Part shown: piece by piece, positions 16,549-26,006 of the stretch | Numbering within the stretch: the stretch's first letter is position 1 | Layout of the letters: each line of letters begins with the position of its first letter | Assembly: GCA_027365485.1 (NCBI GenBank) | Contig: DAHXNH010000236.1 | Span: 1-53,653 of the forward strand | DNA length: 53,653 nucleotides | Reading direction: 5' to 3' | Source: Clostridiales bacterium | Lineage (GTDB): Bacteria; Bacillota; Sulfobacillia; Sulfobacillales; Sulfobacillaceae | The notes under the pieces: model-generated | Database searches by the model: none | The model's input: the letters and a program-made list of their open reading frames with translations, nothing else | Told to the model about the DNA's origin: nothing | Made by a program: the position numbers and the translations under genes

Positions 16549-17371
16549 CTGGCAGCACCTCCCTTTGCCAAGCCTCCTCGATGACCGCATCAATATGTAT
16601 GGGTTTGCTCGGCTCCGATCCGAATCGAACCAAAAATTCGATATTGCCGCTAGGGCCACGAATCGGCGAAGGTGTGAGGTCTTGAGCGATCCAACCCAGC
16701 CGATCAGCATCCTCGAACACCTGAGCTATCACCCGACGATGGACGTTGGCATCGCGCACTACGCCGCCCTTGCCTACTGACTCCGGCCCAGCCTCAAATT
16801 GGGGCTTTATCAGTCCAATCACCACTCCCGAGGGACGGACGATCTCGCGAAGCGGTGCCAACAGAAGCTTCAGGCCAATGAACGAAGCATCAATCGACGA
16901 CGCTTGCACCGGTTGCGTGAGGTTCAGTCCCGAAAGCGTCAAATATCGAGCATTGGTTCGCTCCAGCACGTGCACACGGGCATCTTGGCGCAGTGACCAC
17001 GCCAACTGCCCATATCCCACATCCACCGCATAGACGGCCTCCGCCCCGTGTTGGAGCCAACAATCGGTGAATCCGCCGGTAGAAGCGCCGACATCCACTA
17101 CGGTCCAACCGCCAGGATCGATCGCAAACGCTCTCAATCCGTGCTCTAACTTTAACCCCCCTCGGCTGACATAGGGATGGGCATGGACCATCGCCTCCAC
17201 CACCGCTTGCGCGCTGACCAGGGTCCCTGCCTTCCGCACGACTTGCCCATTGACGGTCACTGCACCGGCCAGGATCATCGCTTGAGCGCGAGTTCGCGAC
17301 GCGGCCAAGCCTAACTCCAGCACCCGCTGATCGAGTCTGGCGCCCTCCTTCTTAAGCCTCCTCTGAGCCAC
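16541..17371 (-). CDS. tlyA: TlyA family rRNA 2'-O-methyltransferase
   Basis: 276 residues: an S4 RNA-binding domain (about 12-75, with SRTRAQAMILAGAVTVNGQVV) and an FtsJ-like SAM methyltransferase domain (from about 80, with VVDVGASTGGFTDCWL and the AVDVGYGQL strand). In mycobacteria TlyA methylates 16S and 23S rRNA and sets capreomycin sensitivity; homologues called hemolysin A are the same family. Start is a GTG inside the end of dxs (20-base overlap). Order dxs-tlyA-nadK-argR-recN fits the Bacillota pattern. Confidence 0.92.
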   Translation of the reverse strand: MAQRRLKKEGARLDQRVLELGLAASRTRAQAMILAGAVTVNGQVVRKAGTLVSAQAVVEAMVHAHPYVSRGGLKLEHGLRAFAIDPGGWTVVDVGASTGGFTDCWLQHGAEAVYAVDVGYGQLAWSLRQDARVHVLERTNARYLTLSGLNLTQPVQASSIDASFIGLKLLLAPLREIVRPSGVVIGLIKPQFEAGPESVGKGGVVRDANVHRRVIAQVFEDADRLGWIAQDLTPSPIRGPSGNIEFLVRFGSEPSKPIHIDAVIEEAWQREVLPDV

Positions 17372-19229
17372 GGGCCAGCCATTCCTCCACTCGCCGAGAA
17401 ATCCCTTCGGGCGTCAACCGAAAACGCTCCAAAAAGTGGGCGGGAGGTCCTTGGTCAACAAATTCTTTGGGAATCCCCCCAATCCGTATCGGCACAGTAA
17501 TGCCTGCCTCGGCTGCCCATTCCAAAACCCGTGAGCCGAATCCGCCCGAAAGCGTGTGCTCCTCCAAGGTCAAGATCGCCTTGGTATGCTGGCTGACCTC
17601 GAACAATGTCTGGGTGTCTAAAGGCTCCACAAAGCGCGCATTGACCACACCGACTGAAAATCCGCGTTGCTCTAACATCACCGCTGCACTCAGGGCAGCG
17701 AAGACGATGGGGCCTAAGCCGACTAAGGTTACATCCTCACCGTGGCGAATCCATTCGGCATGACCCCAAGGGATGTCTTCAATGTAGTCATCTAAAGGAA
17801 TGCCTTGGCCGCTGCCACGTGGATAGCGCACTGCGACCGGTCCTGGCCGCTCGACCGCACCGACCAACAACGACCGCAATTCCGCCTCGTTCTTGCCCAT
17901 CGCAATTTCCATGTGGGGAACCGCACGCAAAAAGCTGATATCGTAAATTCCTTGATGAGTCGCCCCATCCGCACCGACCAGACCTGCCCGATCGACCGCG
18001 AGTAAAACGGGAAGGTTTTGGTGGCAAATGTCGTGGATCACCTGGTCGTAGGCTCGTTGTAAAAACGTGCTGTAGACAGCAAACACTGGCCGCATGCCGG
18101 AAGCGGCTAGGCCTGCGGCAAAGGTGGCCGCGTGCTGCTCTGCCATGCCCACATCATAAAAGCGATCGGGAAAGACCTGGGCAAATCGGTCGAGTTTGGT
18201 CCCGTCTCCCATCGCCGCAGTAATTGCTACCAGTTCTGGATGGCGTTGTCCCAACCAGACCAGGGTATCGGCCGCCACCTGGCTGTACGATGGGGTATCC
18301 CCGTGAACGCGAGGATTTCCTGACGCGATGTCGAAAGGCCCAGGACCATGAAATTGTTCCGGTTTGTTTTCTGCGGGCAGATAGCCGCGGCCTTTTTGGG
18401 TAATCACGTGGACCACCACTGGGGCTTGAATGCTGCGGGCATTGGTTAGTACATGGATTAACGCATTTAAATCGTGACCGTCGATGGGACCGAAATATTC
18501 AAAACCCAAAGCCTCAAAAACATTTTGAGGCAATACGGCAAAGTGCACCAAGTCCTTAAGCCGTTCAATGCTCCGACGCAAAGATCCTCCCAATACCGGA
18601 ACCGATTCCAATAGGGTTTCCACTTCTTGCTTGAGCCGGGCGTATCCGGGGGCAGACCGCAATTCGGTGAGGTAGCGTGAAAACGATCCGACATTGGGGG
18701 CGATAGACATCGAGTTATCGTTGACTACTACCACCATGGGGCTCTTGAGATGACCAATCTGATTGAGGGCTTCCCACGCCATGCCCGCCGTGAGCGCTCC
18801 ATCACCAATCACCGCGATGACGCGATGCGGTTCTCGTTTTAAATCTCGAGCCACGGCCATGCCTAGAGCTCCAGAAAGTGAAGTGGCGCCATGACCCCCT
18901 TCCCAGACGTCATATTCGCTTTCCTGTCGTTTCAGAAACCCGGAGATCCCACCAAGTTGGCGCAGGCTAGAAAATCGACTTTGTCTTCCAGTGATAAGCT
19001 TATGGGCATAGGCTTGATGGCCAATATCCCACACTAGTTTATCATTGGGCGCATCATAGACGCGATGCATGGCTAACGTCAACTCGACCGCTCCCAGGCT
19101 CGCCCCGATGTGTCCTCCGGTTTCTGCCGTGGTCTCAATAATCGTCCGCCGAATCTCTTCCGCGAGCGTGGCCAGTTCAGCGGTATTCAAGGATTTGAGA
19201 TTCTTCGGCGATGCTATCCGATCAAGCAC
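17352..19229 (-). CDS. dxs: 1-deoxy-D-xylulose-5-phosphate synthase
   Basis: Thiamine-diphosphate enzyme joining pyruvate and glyceraldehyde 3-phosphate in the first step of the MEP isoprenoid pathway. The 625 residues include the N-terminal HIGASLGAVELTLAMH with the family histidine and GDGALTAGMAWEALNQIG with the GDG-N cofactor motif. They also include the transketolase pyrimidine domain (YDVGMAEQHAATFAAGLA) and a C-terminal transketolase domain. Length is typical (620-640). Start is GTG with AGGAGG upstream. It directly follows ispA, pairing precursor and prenyl-chain synthesis. Confidence 0.98.
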   Translation of the reverse strand: MLDRIASPKNLKSLNTAELATLAEEIRRTIIETTAETGGHIGASLGAVELTLAMHRVYDAPNDKLVWDIGHQAYAHKLITGRQSRFSSLRQLGGISGFLKRQESEYDVWEGGHGATSLSGALGMAVARDLKREPHRVIAVIGDGALTAGMAWEALNQIGHLKSPMVVVVNDNSMSIAPNVGSFSRYLTELRSAPGYARLKQEVETLLESVPVLGGSLRRSIERLKDLVHFAVLPQNVFEALGFEYFGPIDGHDLNALIHVLTNARSIQAPVVVHVITQKGRGYLPAENKPEQFHGPGPFDIASGNPRVHGDTPSYSQVAADTLVWLGQRHPELVAITAAMGDGTKLDRFAQVFPDRFYDVGMAEQHAATFAAGLAASGMRPVFAVYSTFLQRAYDQVIHDICHQNLPVLLAVDRAGLVGADGATHQGIYDISFLRAVPHMEIAMGKNEAELRSLLVGAVERPGPVAVRYPRGSGQGIPLDDYIEDIPWGHAEWIRHGEDVTLVGLGPIVFAALSAAVMLEQRGFSVGVVNARFVEPLDTQTLFEVSQHTKAILTLEEHTLSGGFGSRVLEWAAEAGITVPIRIGGIPKEFVDQGPPAHFLERFRLTPEGISRRVEEWLARGSEEA

Positions 19230-19272
19230 CCTGCCACCTCCTGACCTTCGGTATTAAACTGTCCTAAAATGC

Positions 19273-20160
19273 CTAGGCAGAACGATTAACCGCTCGCTTT
19301 AGCAGCGCGAGCAACCAATCGGCATGGCCCACCGCCTTATCCAGAGACTCTTCGGCCAAGTTCTGATGGTGATATGCCATCTTCCAAGCGGCATCAATAC
19401 CCACCATTCGAGGATAGGTAGCCTTGTCCAAAGAGACATCGGTGCCGGTAGACTTGCCCATAATGACCGCATCGCCAATCACATTTAGGATATCATCGAC
19501 AATTTGAAAGGCCAAACCGAAATGGCTGCCAAACCCCTGAAGCCCCGCCGCCGCCGCCCGATTGCCGGTCAACCAAGCGGGGATCTGGCACGCTGCCTCA
19601 AAGATGGCCCCCGTCTTTTTGGCATGAAGCGCCTCCAGTGCCGACAAGCCAATGTTATGATGTTCTGCAGCGAGATCGGCAGTTTGGCCGGCGATAAGAC
19701 CATGGGCTCCCGACGCGTGGGCCAATCCACCGACGGCATAGAGCACATTTCGGGCCGGAAAATCGTCTTCGTTCAACTGAGCGAGTTTGGCGAAAGCTTC
19801 GGTTAACAAGCCGTCCCCGGCCAAAATCGCTAAGGCTTCGCCAAAGACTCTGTGATTCGTGGGTTTGCCGCGGCGCAAGTCATCATTGTCCATCGCTGGC
19901 AAATCGTCGTGAATCAACGAGTAGGTATGCACGTATTCAATCGCCAGGGCTGCCGGTTTCACCCGATCCGCAGGTATCTTTAAATACTCTGCGGCAGCGA
20001 GAAGCAACAGCGGCCTGAGCCGTTTGCCTCCCGCCAAAGCCGAATAGCGCATGGCTTCGATGATTCGGCCCGGAAGCGGTTCGGGCCGATCGAGGTCCTC
20101 TGCAATCCACCGTTCAATCATCAATTGCGATCGGTCAATCCACTCGTCATCTGCACTCAT
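19273..20160 (-). CDS. ispA: polyprenyl (farnesyl/geranylgeranyl) diphosphate synthase
   Basis: Head-to-tail condensation of isopentenyl diphosphate onto allylic diphosphates. The 295 residues contain the first aspartate-rich motif HDDLPAMDNDDLRRG (from residue 84), with the two-residue insertion typical of bacterial FPP synthases, GGKRLRPLLLL, and the second motif FQIVDDILN. Its start overlaps the xseB stop by four bases (ATGA). Chain length C15 is inferred from context (IspA in the xseA-xseB-ispA-dxs order); C20 cannot be excluded. Confidence 0.94.
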   Translation of the reverse strand: MSADDEWIDRSQLMIERWIAEDLDRPEPLPGRIIEAMRYSALAGGKRLRPLLLLAAAEYLKIPADRVKPAALAIEYVHTYSLIHDDLPAMDNDDLRRGKPTNHRVFGEALAILAGDGLLTEAFAKLAQLNEDDFPARNVLYAVGGLAHASGAHGLIAGQTADLAAEHHNIGLSALEALHAKKTGAIFEAACQIPAWLTGNRAAAAGLQGFGSHFGLAFQIVDDILNVIGDAVIMGKSTGTDVSLDKATYPRMVGIDAAWKMAYHHQNLAEESLDKAVGHADWLLALLKRAVNRSA

Positions 20161-20378
20161 GGTGCCTCCGCCGGAGTCGAAGGTTCGGCCAGCATGGCTT
20201 CCGCCTGGGTCAACAACCGATCCGCGGTTCGACTTAACTGCTGGGCCTCTTGGTACAAGGCAAGACTCTCGGCCAACGATACGTGACCGCTTTCTAATTG
20301 ACGCACGATGGTTTCGAGTCGCGTCATGACTTCTTCATATAAAAAAATGTCCTTAACGTTATCCTCGATATCCGCCAT
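20157..20378 (-). CDS. xseB: exodeoxyribonuclease VII small subunit
   Basis: 73-residue helical subunit; several copies bind XseA to form exonuclease VII, which degrades single-stranded DNA into oligonucleotides. It has the family pattern SYEEVMTRLETIVRQLESG-like core (YEEVMTRLETIVRQLE) followed by LAESLALYQEAQQL. It overlaps the xseA stop by one base and the ispA start by four, a tightly coupled trio. Confidence 0.96.
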   Translation of the reverse strand: MADIEDNVKDIFLYEEVMTRLETIVRQLESGHVSLAESLALYQEAQQLSRTADRLLTQAEAMLAEPSTPAEAP

Positions 20379-21586
20379 TAATCGGCATCCTCCAGCTCAA
20401 TCATCCATCGACTCCCATTATACCAGTGAACCAAGTAGGAATGATCTCGGCGAATTTGACCATACTCGACGGGCACCCCATCTCGGTCACTCACATAAGT
20501 ATATCCCCGCTCCAAGACAGCGGTCGGATTCAGTCCAGACACGACCTGGGACAATCTATCCAAACGATAGCGTTCCCCGGTGATTTTTCGCTCCATAAAG
20601 CGTTCCATTCGTTCATCCAAACGATCGAGGTCAGTCCGCCGACGTTCAACAATGCTCGCTGACTGCTTTAAAATGCCATGGCTGACCCACCCGTTAATTC
20701 TCTCTCGTTCCATCCGGATGCGCCGAGAGAGCGCCAGCCGCGATCGGCCGCGTAGGGCCATCAATTCCTCCACTAAGCGCGCCCGTTCGGGAACCGCCAA
20801 TTCAGCCGCAGCCGAGGGGGTAGGCGCGCGAAGGTCAGCTACCAGGTCACTCAAGGTGGTGTCAATTTCATGGCCTACCGCCGAAATCACCGGCACCCGA
20901 AGATTGGCGAGAGCACGTACCACGGCTTCGTCGTTAAAGACCATCAAGTCTTCTTTAGACCCGCCGCCGCGGCCTAAAATGACGACGTCGACATCGCGTT
21001 CAGTCACCGATTCGAGCGCGCTGACGATCGATTCTGCCGCCTTAGCCCCTTGCACCAGGACCGGATAAAGAATCACTGGCAAGCCAGGAAATCTTCGTTC
21101 CACCACAGTTTGTACATCATGACGGGCAGCCCCGGTGGGGGAGGTGACCAGGCCTAAACGGGTAGGAAGACGGGGAAGCCGACGTTTGGGCCGGGAAAAC
21201 AGACCTTCGGCATCTAACCGTCGCTTAAGCCGTTCGAGGGCTAGGTGCTGATCTCCGGCGCCTAAGGCAATCATTTGGGTGACGTACAACTGAGTTTGAC
21301 CGTCGCGCTCAAAAACACCGATTCGCCCACTGACCAGCACCGCCATGCCGTCTTCGGGAAGAAACCGGGTACGCTCGGCATCCCGGCGGAACATCACCGA
21401 GCGAATTTGAGCTTTTTCATCTTTTAGGGTAAAGTACCAATGCCCTGAGGTATGGCGTTTCAGGCCCGATAATTCACCGACCACTAAGATCTGTTGCCAA
21501 GTCGCAATACTTTCGATGGTTTCTTTCAACGCCTGGACCAAACCGTGTACCGTCCACTGGGCGGGTTCACTCGCTGCCTTTTGCAA
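20378..21586 (-). CDS. xseA: exodeoxyribonuclease VII large subunit
   Basis: Catalytic subunit of exonuclease VII. It has an N-terminal OB fold (about residues 10-105, with VVGELSGLKRHTSGHWYFTLKD) and a nuclease domain with TSPTGAARHDVQTVVERRFP, VVILGRGGGSKEDLMVFNDE and PVISAVGHEIDTTLSDLVAD. A coiled-coil region follows to residue 380. I prefer the TTG at 21586 (402 residues), six bases after GGAGG; an ATG at 21616 lies further inside folD. It overlaps the folD end. Confidence 0.95.
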   Translation of the reverse strand: MQKAASEPAQWTVHGLVQALKETIESIATWQQILVVGELSGLKRHTSGHWYFTLKDEKAQIRSVMFRRDAERTRFLPEDGMAVLVSGRIGVFERDGQTQLYVTQMIALGAGDQHLALERLKRRLDAEGLFSRPKRRLPRLPTRLGLVTSPTGAARHDVQTVVERRFPGLPVILYPVLVQGAKAAESIVSALESVTERDVDVVILGRGGGSKEDLMVFNDEAVVRALANLRVPVISAVGHEIDTTLSDLVADLRAPTPSAAAELAVPERARLVEELMALRGRSRLALSRRIRMERERINGWVSHGILKQSASIVERRRTDLDRLDERMERFMERKITGERYRLDRLSQVVSGLNPTAVLERGYTYVSDRDGVPVEYGQIRRDHSYLVHWYNGSRWMIELEDAD

Positions 21587-22436
21587 ATCTTCCCTCCTTC
21601 CCGGTTTTTGCCGCATGCGCTGCCCAGGTATTTTGCAACAATGCTGCGATCGTCATTGGGCCAACTCCTCCAGGAACCGGCGTAATCAGGCTGGCTACGG
21701 CTGCGACCTCTGGATGCCGGGTATTGCCCACTAAGCTGCCATCTTCTAAATGGTGGCTGCCGGCGTCGATGACCACGGCCCCGCTTTTGATCATATCGGC
21801 ACTCACGGTTTGAGGCTGGCCCGCAACGGCAATCAAGATATCAGCGGTCGGGGCGATGGATTGGGCTTGCGACGAATTCTCCGGAATCATGGTGACCGTG
21901 GCACCTCGGTGGCTAAACGCCATCGCCATAGGAATTCCAACAAATCGATCGGAACCCAAAATGACCACGTGTCGATCGATCAAGACCACGTGATAATAAG
22001 CTAACAATTCCATCACGCCCAGCACGGTCGCTGGCAACCATGCCTTCCGATCCGCGGCCAACTGGCCTAACCCGGCGCTGGTCAGACCATCTACATCCTT
22101 GCCCGGGCTGATGCAGTCCAAAACGCCCTCCCAGTCCACCTGGTCCGGCAGGGGTAGTTGCACCATAATGCCGTCCACAGACGGATCGCGACTCGCTCGG
22201 AGCACGGTCTCTTCGATCTCCCGCTGGGTCGCGTTCACGCCCAGCCAATCTTCCCGGCTGACCATCCCAACCTTGGCTGCCAGTCGACTTTTTAACTTCA
22301 CATAGGTTTTCGACTGAGGGTTTTCGCCCACTCCTACCAACACCAACTGCGGTCGGGAACCGGAATCCGACAACTCGTGTTGGATTCGAGCGCGCCAAGA
22401 CGCCGCGACCTTTTTGCCATCCATAAGCTTATCCAC
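21567..22436 (-). CDS. folD: bifunctional methylene-THF dehydrogenase / methenyl-THF cyclohydrolase
   Basis: Interconverts 5,10-methylene- and 10-formyl-tetrahydrofolate with NADP. The 289-residue product has the YVKLKS catalytic region (Tyr and Lys of SKTYVKLK), VQLPLP, DVDGLTS, and the Rossmann region VILGSDRFVGIPMA followed by ADILIAVAGQP and PVPGGVGPMTIA. The GTG at 22436 has AAGGAGG ten bases upstream and fits the family length; upstream in-frame codons are unsupported. It belongs with glyA and gcvT in this window as one-carbon metabolism. Confidence 0.96.
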   Translation of the reverse strand: MDKLMDGKKVAASWRARIQHELSDSGSRPQLVLVGVGENPQSKTYVKLKSRLAAKVGMVSREDWLGVNATQREIEETVLRASRDPSVDGIMVQLPLPDQVDWEGVLDCISPGKDVDGLTSAGLGQLAADRKAWLPATVLGVMELLAYYHVVLIDRHVVILGSDRFVGIPMAMAFSHRGATVTMIPENSSQAQSIAPTADILIAVAGQPQTVSADMIKSGAVVIDAGSHHLEDGSLVGNTRHPEVAAVASLITPVPGGVGPMTIAALLQNTWAAHAAKTGKEGRFAKGSE

Positions 22437-22857
22437 GTCTATATCGCCTCCTTGGCGGGCGGGCCATCGGTCCACACCCGTCGTGATCGCCCGAAAATGC
22501 TTTCGTGGGGGATCTAAAATACCTAGCCCTCCCCGCCCGTTTCCCTTTTAAGCGGTCAGCGCCAAAGGGGAGCCGGGGCCATAGATTTCTAAGAGGCAGT
22601 ACTAGGGATGATCTCCGATGACGTAGGCCTGCCATCCGTGGTGGCATTCGAACTCAGAGGCTTCGACCCGGGCACTTTGTTTGTTTGAATCTCTGCCGAA
22701 AACCCCGGTGGCCGACGCTCACGCCCTGAGCCAAAACATTCCCGCGGCTCACCGGGTGGCAGGGCAAGGCCTCTCGCCGTCCTTCGTCGATGGATGTGCA
22801 ATCATTTGAGCGCAAAAATTCCGAAACGCTATCCCCAACTGGGCTTGAGGCACCATA
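22437..22857. other. 421-base intergenic region between nusB and folD
   Basis: No protein or RNA gene is recognised. Open frames here are arginine- and proline-rich and lack ribosome sites. I found no clear terminator for nusB or promoter for folD. In Bacillus the two genes are close together, so the gap is an expansion. Confidence 0.5.
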
Positions 22858-23313
22858 TTACTCGCCGGGGCTGACGTCGTGGTATTCCGCGCTGTCTAAA
22901 CGATCGCGGTCACCCTCAGGTCTAAACTTAGCGGCCACCTGGCCGAGCACTCCGTTGATAAATTTTTTCGATTGCTCGGTGCTGTACACCTGGGCTAGTT
23001 CCAAAGCTTCGTCGATGATGACGGAAATCGGGACATCATTCGAACTCATCAATTCGAAGGTGGCCAACCTTAAAATATTGCGGTCCACCGTCGGCATGCG
23101 ATTAACCCGCCATTGAATCGCATTCTCTTCGATGGTACGGTCAATGTCGGATTCTTGGGCCAGCACACCATTGACTAACCCTTCGACAAATCGTCTATCG
23201 TCCCCGGACTCCGCTTTGATTACCCGACTCACTAAGGCCAAGGCATCGAATTTTGTCAAATCATATTCAAACAGCGCTTTAAGCGCTAATTCTCTGCCAT
23301 GATGTCGAGCCAT
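22858..23313 (-). CDS. nusB: transcription antitermination factor NusB
   Basis: RNA-binding helical protein that works with NusE (S10) at boxA of rRNA operons. The 151 residues show the family patterns RHHGRELALKALFEYD at the N terminus, FVEGLVNGVLAQ, and LRLATFELMSSNDVPISVIIDEALELAQVYSTEQSKKFINGVLG in the C-terminal helices. ATG at 23313 is preceded by AGAGGAGA. Follows asp23 with 180 bases between them that show no other gene. Confidence 0.96.
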   Translation of the reverse strand: MARHHGRELALKALFEYDLTKFDALALVSRVIKAESGDDRRFVEGLVNGVLAQESDIDRTIEENAIQWRVNRMPTVDRNILRLATFELMSSNDVPISVIIDEALELAQVYSTEQSKKFINGVLGQVAAKFRPEGDRDRLDSAEYHDVSPGE

Positions 23314-23495
23314 CCGTCTGTCTCCTCTAGTCCATGCTGTGTGATTGTTAAGTGCTCGCCATGCCGTCTTGTGGTCCCCGTATTTTCGCACCCCAAGGGA
23401 GCCTTTCGCTTTGTTCACGCGGGCCCGCTGCCAAGCACTTTACTCTTTTCTGGCCGCCACATTCGACGTCATCCGCGTCCACCCCACGCTACGAT

Positions 23496-23879
23496 CTAGT
23501 CTGGTGCTTTCGCGTCATCAAACAAAATCCCCTGGATATGCACATGAACCGCTCGGACGGTCAATCCAATCATCCGTTCTACCTGGGATTTGACGCGGGT
23601 TTGGATGCGTTGGGCCAAGTCCGGTATCGGGTGACCATACTGCACCACCACGTGCAACTCGATATCGGCTCGACCCCCTTCAACGAAGACGCGAACCCCT
23701 TTATAGGCCGTTTTGCGCGCCAAATGTTCGGTAATCCCTTCGACGAGGGTGTTGGTCAGGGCGGTGACCCCCGGTTCTTCCATCGCCGCTAGTCCCACCA
23801 CTCGAGCAATCACCTCATCTGATACCTTCAGCGACGAATTAAACTGTTCGCCGAGTTTACCGTCCGTCGACTCCATCAC
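23496..23879 (-). CDS. Asp23/Gls24 family envelope-stress protein (YqhY-like)
   Basis: 127 residues with the Asp23 domain: KVSDEVIARVVGLAAMEEPGV, then the middle GVRVFVEGGRADIELHVVVQYG and the C-terminal VERMIGLTVRAVHVHIQGILF. In Bacillus yqhY lies in the same place after accBC, and the family is linked to fatty-acid synthesis and envelope homeostasis; the molecular role is not settled. It starts 12 bases after accC, so the two are probably cotranscribed. Confidence 0.92.
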   Translation of the reverse strand: MMESTDGKLGEQFNSSLKVSDEVIARVVGLAAMEEPGVTALTNTLVEGITEHLARKTAYKGVRVFVEGGRADIELHVVVQYGHPIPDLAQRIQTRVKSQVERMIGLTVRAVHVHIQGILFDDAKAPD

Positions 23880-23892
23880 CAGTCAACTCCTA

Positions 23893-25269
23893 TCATGCCC
23901 CGGGAAAGCGTTCACCCAAGAAATTGATGTGGACCGCTCCCGAAATAAAATCTTCGTCGTCCATCAGTTGTTTATGCATATCAATCGTCGTTTTGACGCC
24001 TTCAACTTCAAACTCCGACAAGGCACGTTTCATCCGGGCAATGGCCTCATCTCGAGTTCTTCCCCAGGTAACCAACTTCGCCAAAAGAGAGTCATAAAAT
24101 GGTTGCACTTCATACCCAGGGTTAGCGCCAGAGTCGAGCCTGACCCCAGGGCCCCCGGGTTCCCGCCACACCTCCACGCGGCCGGGGCTGGGTCGAAAGC
24201 TTTGATCCGGATCCTCTGCATTGATCCGGCATTCAATGCTCCAGCCGTTCATCTGGACTTCAGACTGCGACATCGATAGTGGCAGACCAGCCGCGACGCG
24301 AATTTGCTCCTTGACGATGTCGATACCAGTCACGAATTCACTGACGGTATGCTCTACCTGAATGCGAGTATTCATTTCCATGAAATAAAAGTGCCCCGAC
24401 GCATCGAGTAGGAATTCGATAGTTCCGGCACTGGCGTAGTGCACTGCCTCTGCGGCGCGTCGCGAGGCTTCACTCATCTTTTGGCGAAGCTCTGCGGTGA
24501 CCGCCGTCGAAGGCGCCTCTTCTAAAACCTTTTGACGCCGTCGCTGCAGTGACGACTCCCGCTCGCCCAATGTCACCACATGTCCTAATTGGTCGGCCAA
24601 CACTTGAATTTCAATATGGCGAGGATTAGACAGGTACTTCTCAAGATAAACGTCACCTTGGCCGAAGGCAGATTTCGCCTCGCGACTAGCGCTTTCCAGA
24701 GCTTCGGCAAGTTTATCTGGATCCTCGACTATCCGAATGCCTCGACCGCCGCCGCCATAAGACGCTTTCACCAAGATCGGGTAGCCAATAGTTTCGGCAA
24801 CGGCTAGTGCTTCTGAAACATCGCTAATCGTCCCTTCGGTTCCTGGCACAACGGGCACGCCAGCCTCTTTCATGACCTGGCGAGCCAATGCTTTGGTTCC
24901 CATTTTCTCAATGGCATCGGCAGGCGGTCCGATAAATACGAGTCCCCAGGTTTTACAGACCGCGGCGAAGTGATGATTTTCGGAGAGAAAGCCATATCCC
25001 GGATGAATCGCTTCGGCTCCAGTCTGCACTGCCGCGTTGATGATGTTGGGAATATGCAGGTAACTTAAGGTCGACGGTGCCGGGCCGATCGGAAAGGCTT
25101 CATCGGCATAGCGGACGTGCAAAGCACCCTGGTCGGCGTCGGAATACACCGCCACCGTACGCACCCCCAGTTCCCGAGCTGCGCGCATAATCCGAATCGC
25201 GATTTCTCCGCGATTAGCCACTAGAATCTTTTTAAACAGAAATATCCCCTCGTTTCCATGATCGGCCAA
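23893..25269 (-). CDS. accC: biotin carboxylase (acetyl-CoA carboxylase subunit)
   Basis: ATP-grasp enzyme that carboxylates biotin on a carrier protein for malonyl-CoA synthesis. It has N-terminal KKILVANRGEIAIRIMRAARELG, the carbamoyl-phosphate-synthase-like domain with GGGGRGIRIV (ATP), the MEMNTRIQVEHTVSE metal/catalytic region and a C-terminal domain; no biotinyl domain is fused. Usual length about 450. The start is unclear: TTG at 25269 has a weak site, while CTG at 25239 has GAGGGG six bases upstream and would give 448 residues. accB, its normal neighbour, is missing. Confidence 0.94.
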   Translation of the reverse strand: MADHGNEGIFLFKKILVANRGEIAIRIMRAARELGVRTVAVYSDADQGALHVRYADEAFPIGPAPSTLSYLHIPNIINAAVQTGAEAIHPGYGFLSENHHFAAVCKTWGLVFIGPPADAIEKMGTKALARQVMKEAGVPVVPGTEGTISDVSEALAVAETIGYPILVKASYGGGGRGIRIVEDPDKLAEALESASREAKSAFGQGDVYLEKYLSNPRHIEIQVLADQLGHVVTLGERESSLQRRRQKVLEEAPSTAVTAELRQKMSEASRRAAEAVHYASAGTIEFLLDASGHFYFMEMNTRIQVEHTVSEFVTGIDIVKEQIRVAAGLPLSMSQSEVQMNGWSIECRINAEDPDQSFRPSPGRVEVWREPGGPGVRLDSGANPGYEVQPFYDSLLAKLVTWGRTRDEAIARMKRALSEFEVEGVKTTIDMHKQLMDDEDFISGAVHINFLGERFPGA

Positions 25270-25356
25270 CGAACCGTCTCTGACATTTTAACCCATTTAT
25301 ACGCGTACCGGCTAGTTAGGGACGCTGGCTATTCTCGCGAGTCTGACAACAAAGAG

Positions 25357-25394
25357 GGACTGCGGCCGACACTGGGCGCGGACGGCCGCAGTCC
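25357..25394 (-). terminator. terminator after spoIIIAH
   Basis: GGACTGCGGCCG and CGGCCGCAGTCC form a perfect 12-bp stem with a 14-base loop. On the minus strand a T-rich stretch (CTCTTTGTTGTC) follows. It starts six bases past the spoIIIAH stop and should end the spoIIIA transcript before accC. Confidence 0.7.
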
Positions 25395-25399
25395 TAAGC

Positions 25400-25906
25400 T
25401 CAATTCTTGGGTAATATGACCACATTTTCCGGGGGTAAATTGGTCACACGGTTGACCGTGTCTGCTATTCGCGCCACGTCCTCTTGACTTAAATTCGAAC
25501 CGCCGATGATCACATCAACCCGCGAATCCGAAATGGTGACTGCCGACAAGGGAAATCCTCGAGCTGAAAGCAACCCTTCCACGTCCATCTCTTGTTTTAG
25601 CTCTTGCTGGTCCCGGACCAAAGTGGAGGCCGCTTGGTCCTTAGCCTGCCTTGACAGTCCCGGTTCTTTCAGCAAGTTTTCGATAGTCGCCACCTCCCGA
25701 CTCATCATCTGATCGCGCTGCATGCGGTAGTTCACAAAATAGTTTTCTAGGCTGGTTACGGTAGATCCTGCCTTCGCGTTAACCGTCGTGACTCTAGATT
25801 TTGGTACTTGCGATACAACGTCGGTGCGGTGATATACCACATATCCCAAGAGCACGGCTAATACTGCCACGAATGCTGCGAAGCGAATCACTTGCGTGCG
25901 TTGCAT
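25400..25906 (-). CDS. spoIIIAH: stage III sporulation protein AH
   Basis: Mother-cell half of the SpoIIQ-SpoIIIAH channel linking mother cell and forespore. The 168 residues have one N-terminal membrane segment (about 8-24), a helical stalk with RDQMMSREVATIENLL, and a C-terminal YscJ/FliF-like ring-building domain ending in NLPPENVVILP. Shorter than the Bacillus protein (218). Last gene of the operon, 100 bases after spoIIIAG, followed by a terminator. Confidence 0.9.
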   Translation of the reverse strand: MQRTQVIRFAAFVAVLAVLLGYVVYHRTDVVSQVPKSRVTTVNAKAGSTVTSLENYFVNYRMQRDQMMSREVATIENLLKEPGLSRQAKDQAASTLVRDQQELKQEMDVEGLLSARGFPLSAVTISDSRVDVIIGGSNLSQEDVARIADTVNRVTNLPPENVVILPKN

Positions 25907-26006
25907 GCCTCATCCTCCTCAATTTAGAGATTCTCCGATGCGACGCTGATCCAGCGGGCTCATGGGTCCGTTGGCGCCGGCCTAGATTCTCATCCGCGTC
26001 TTCCGG

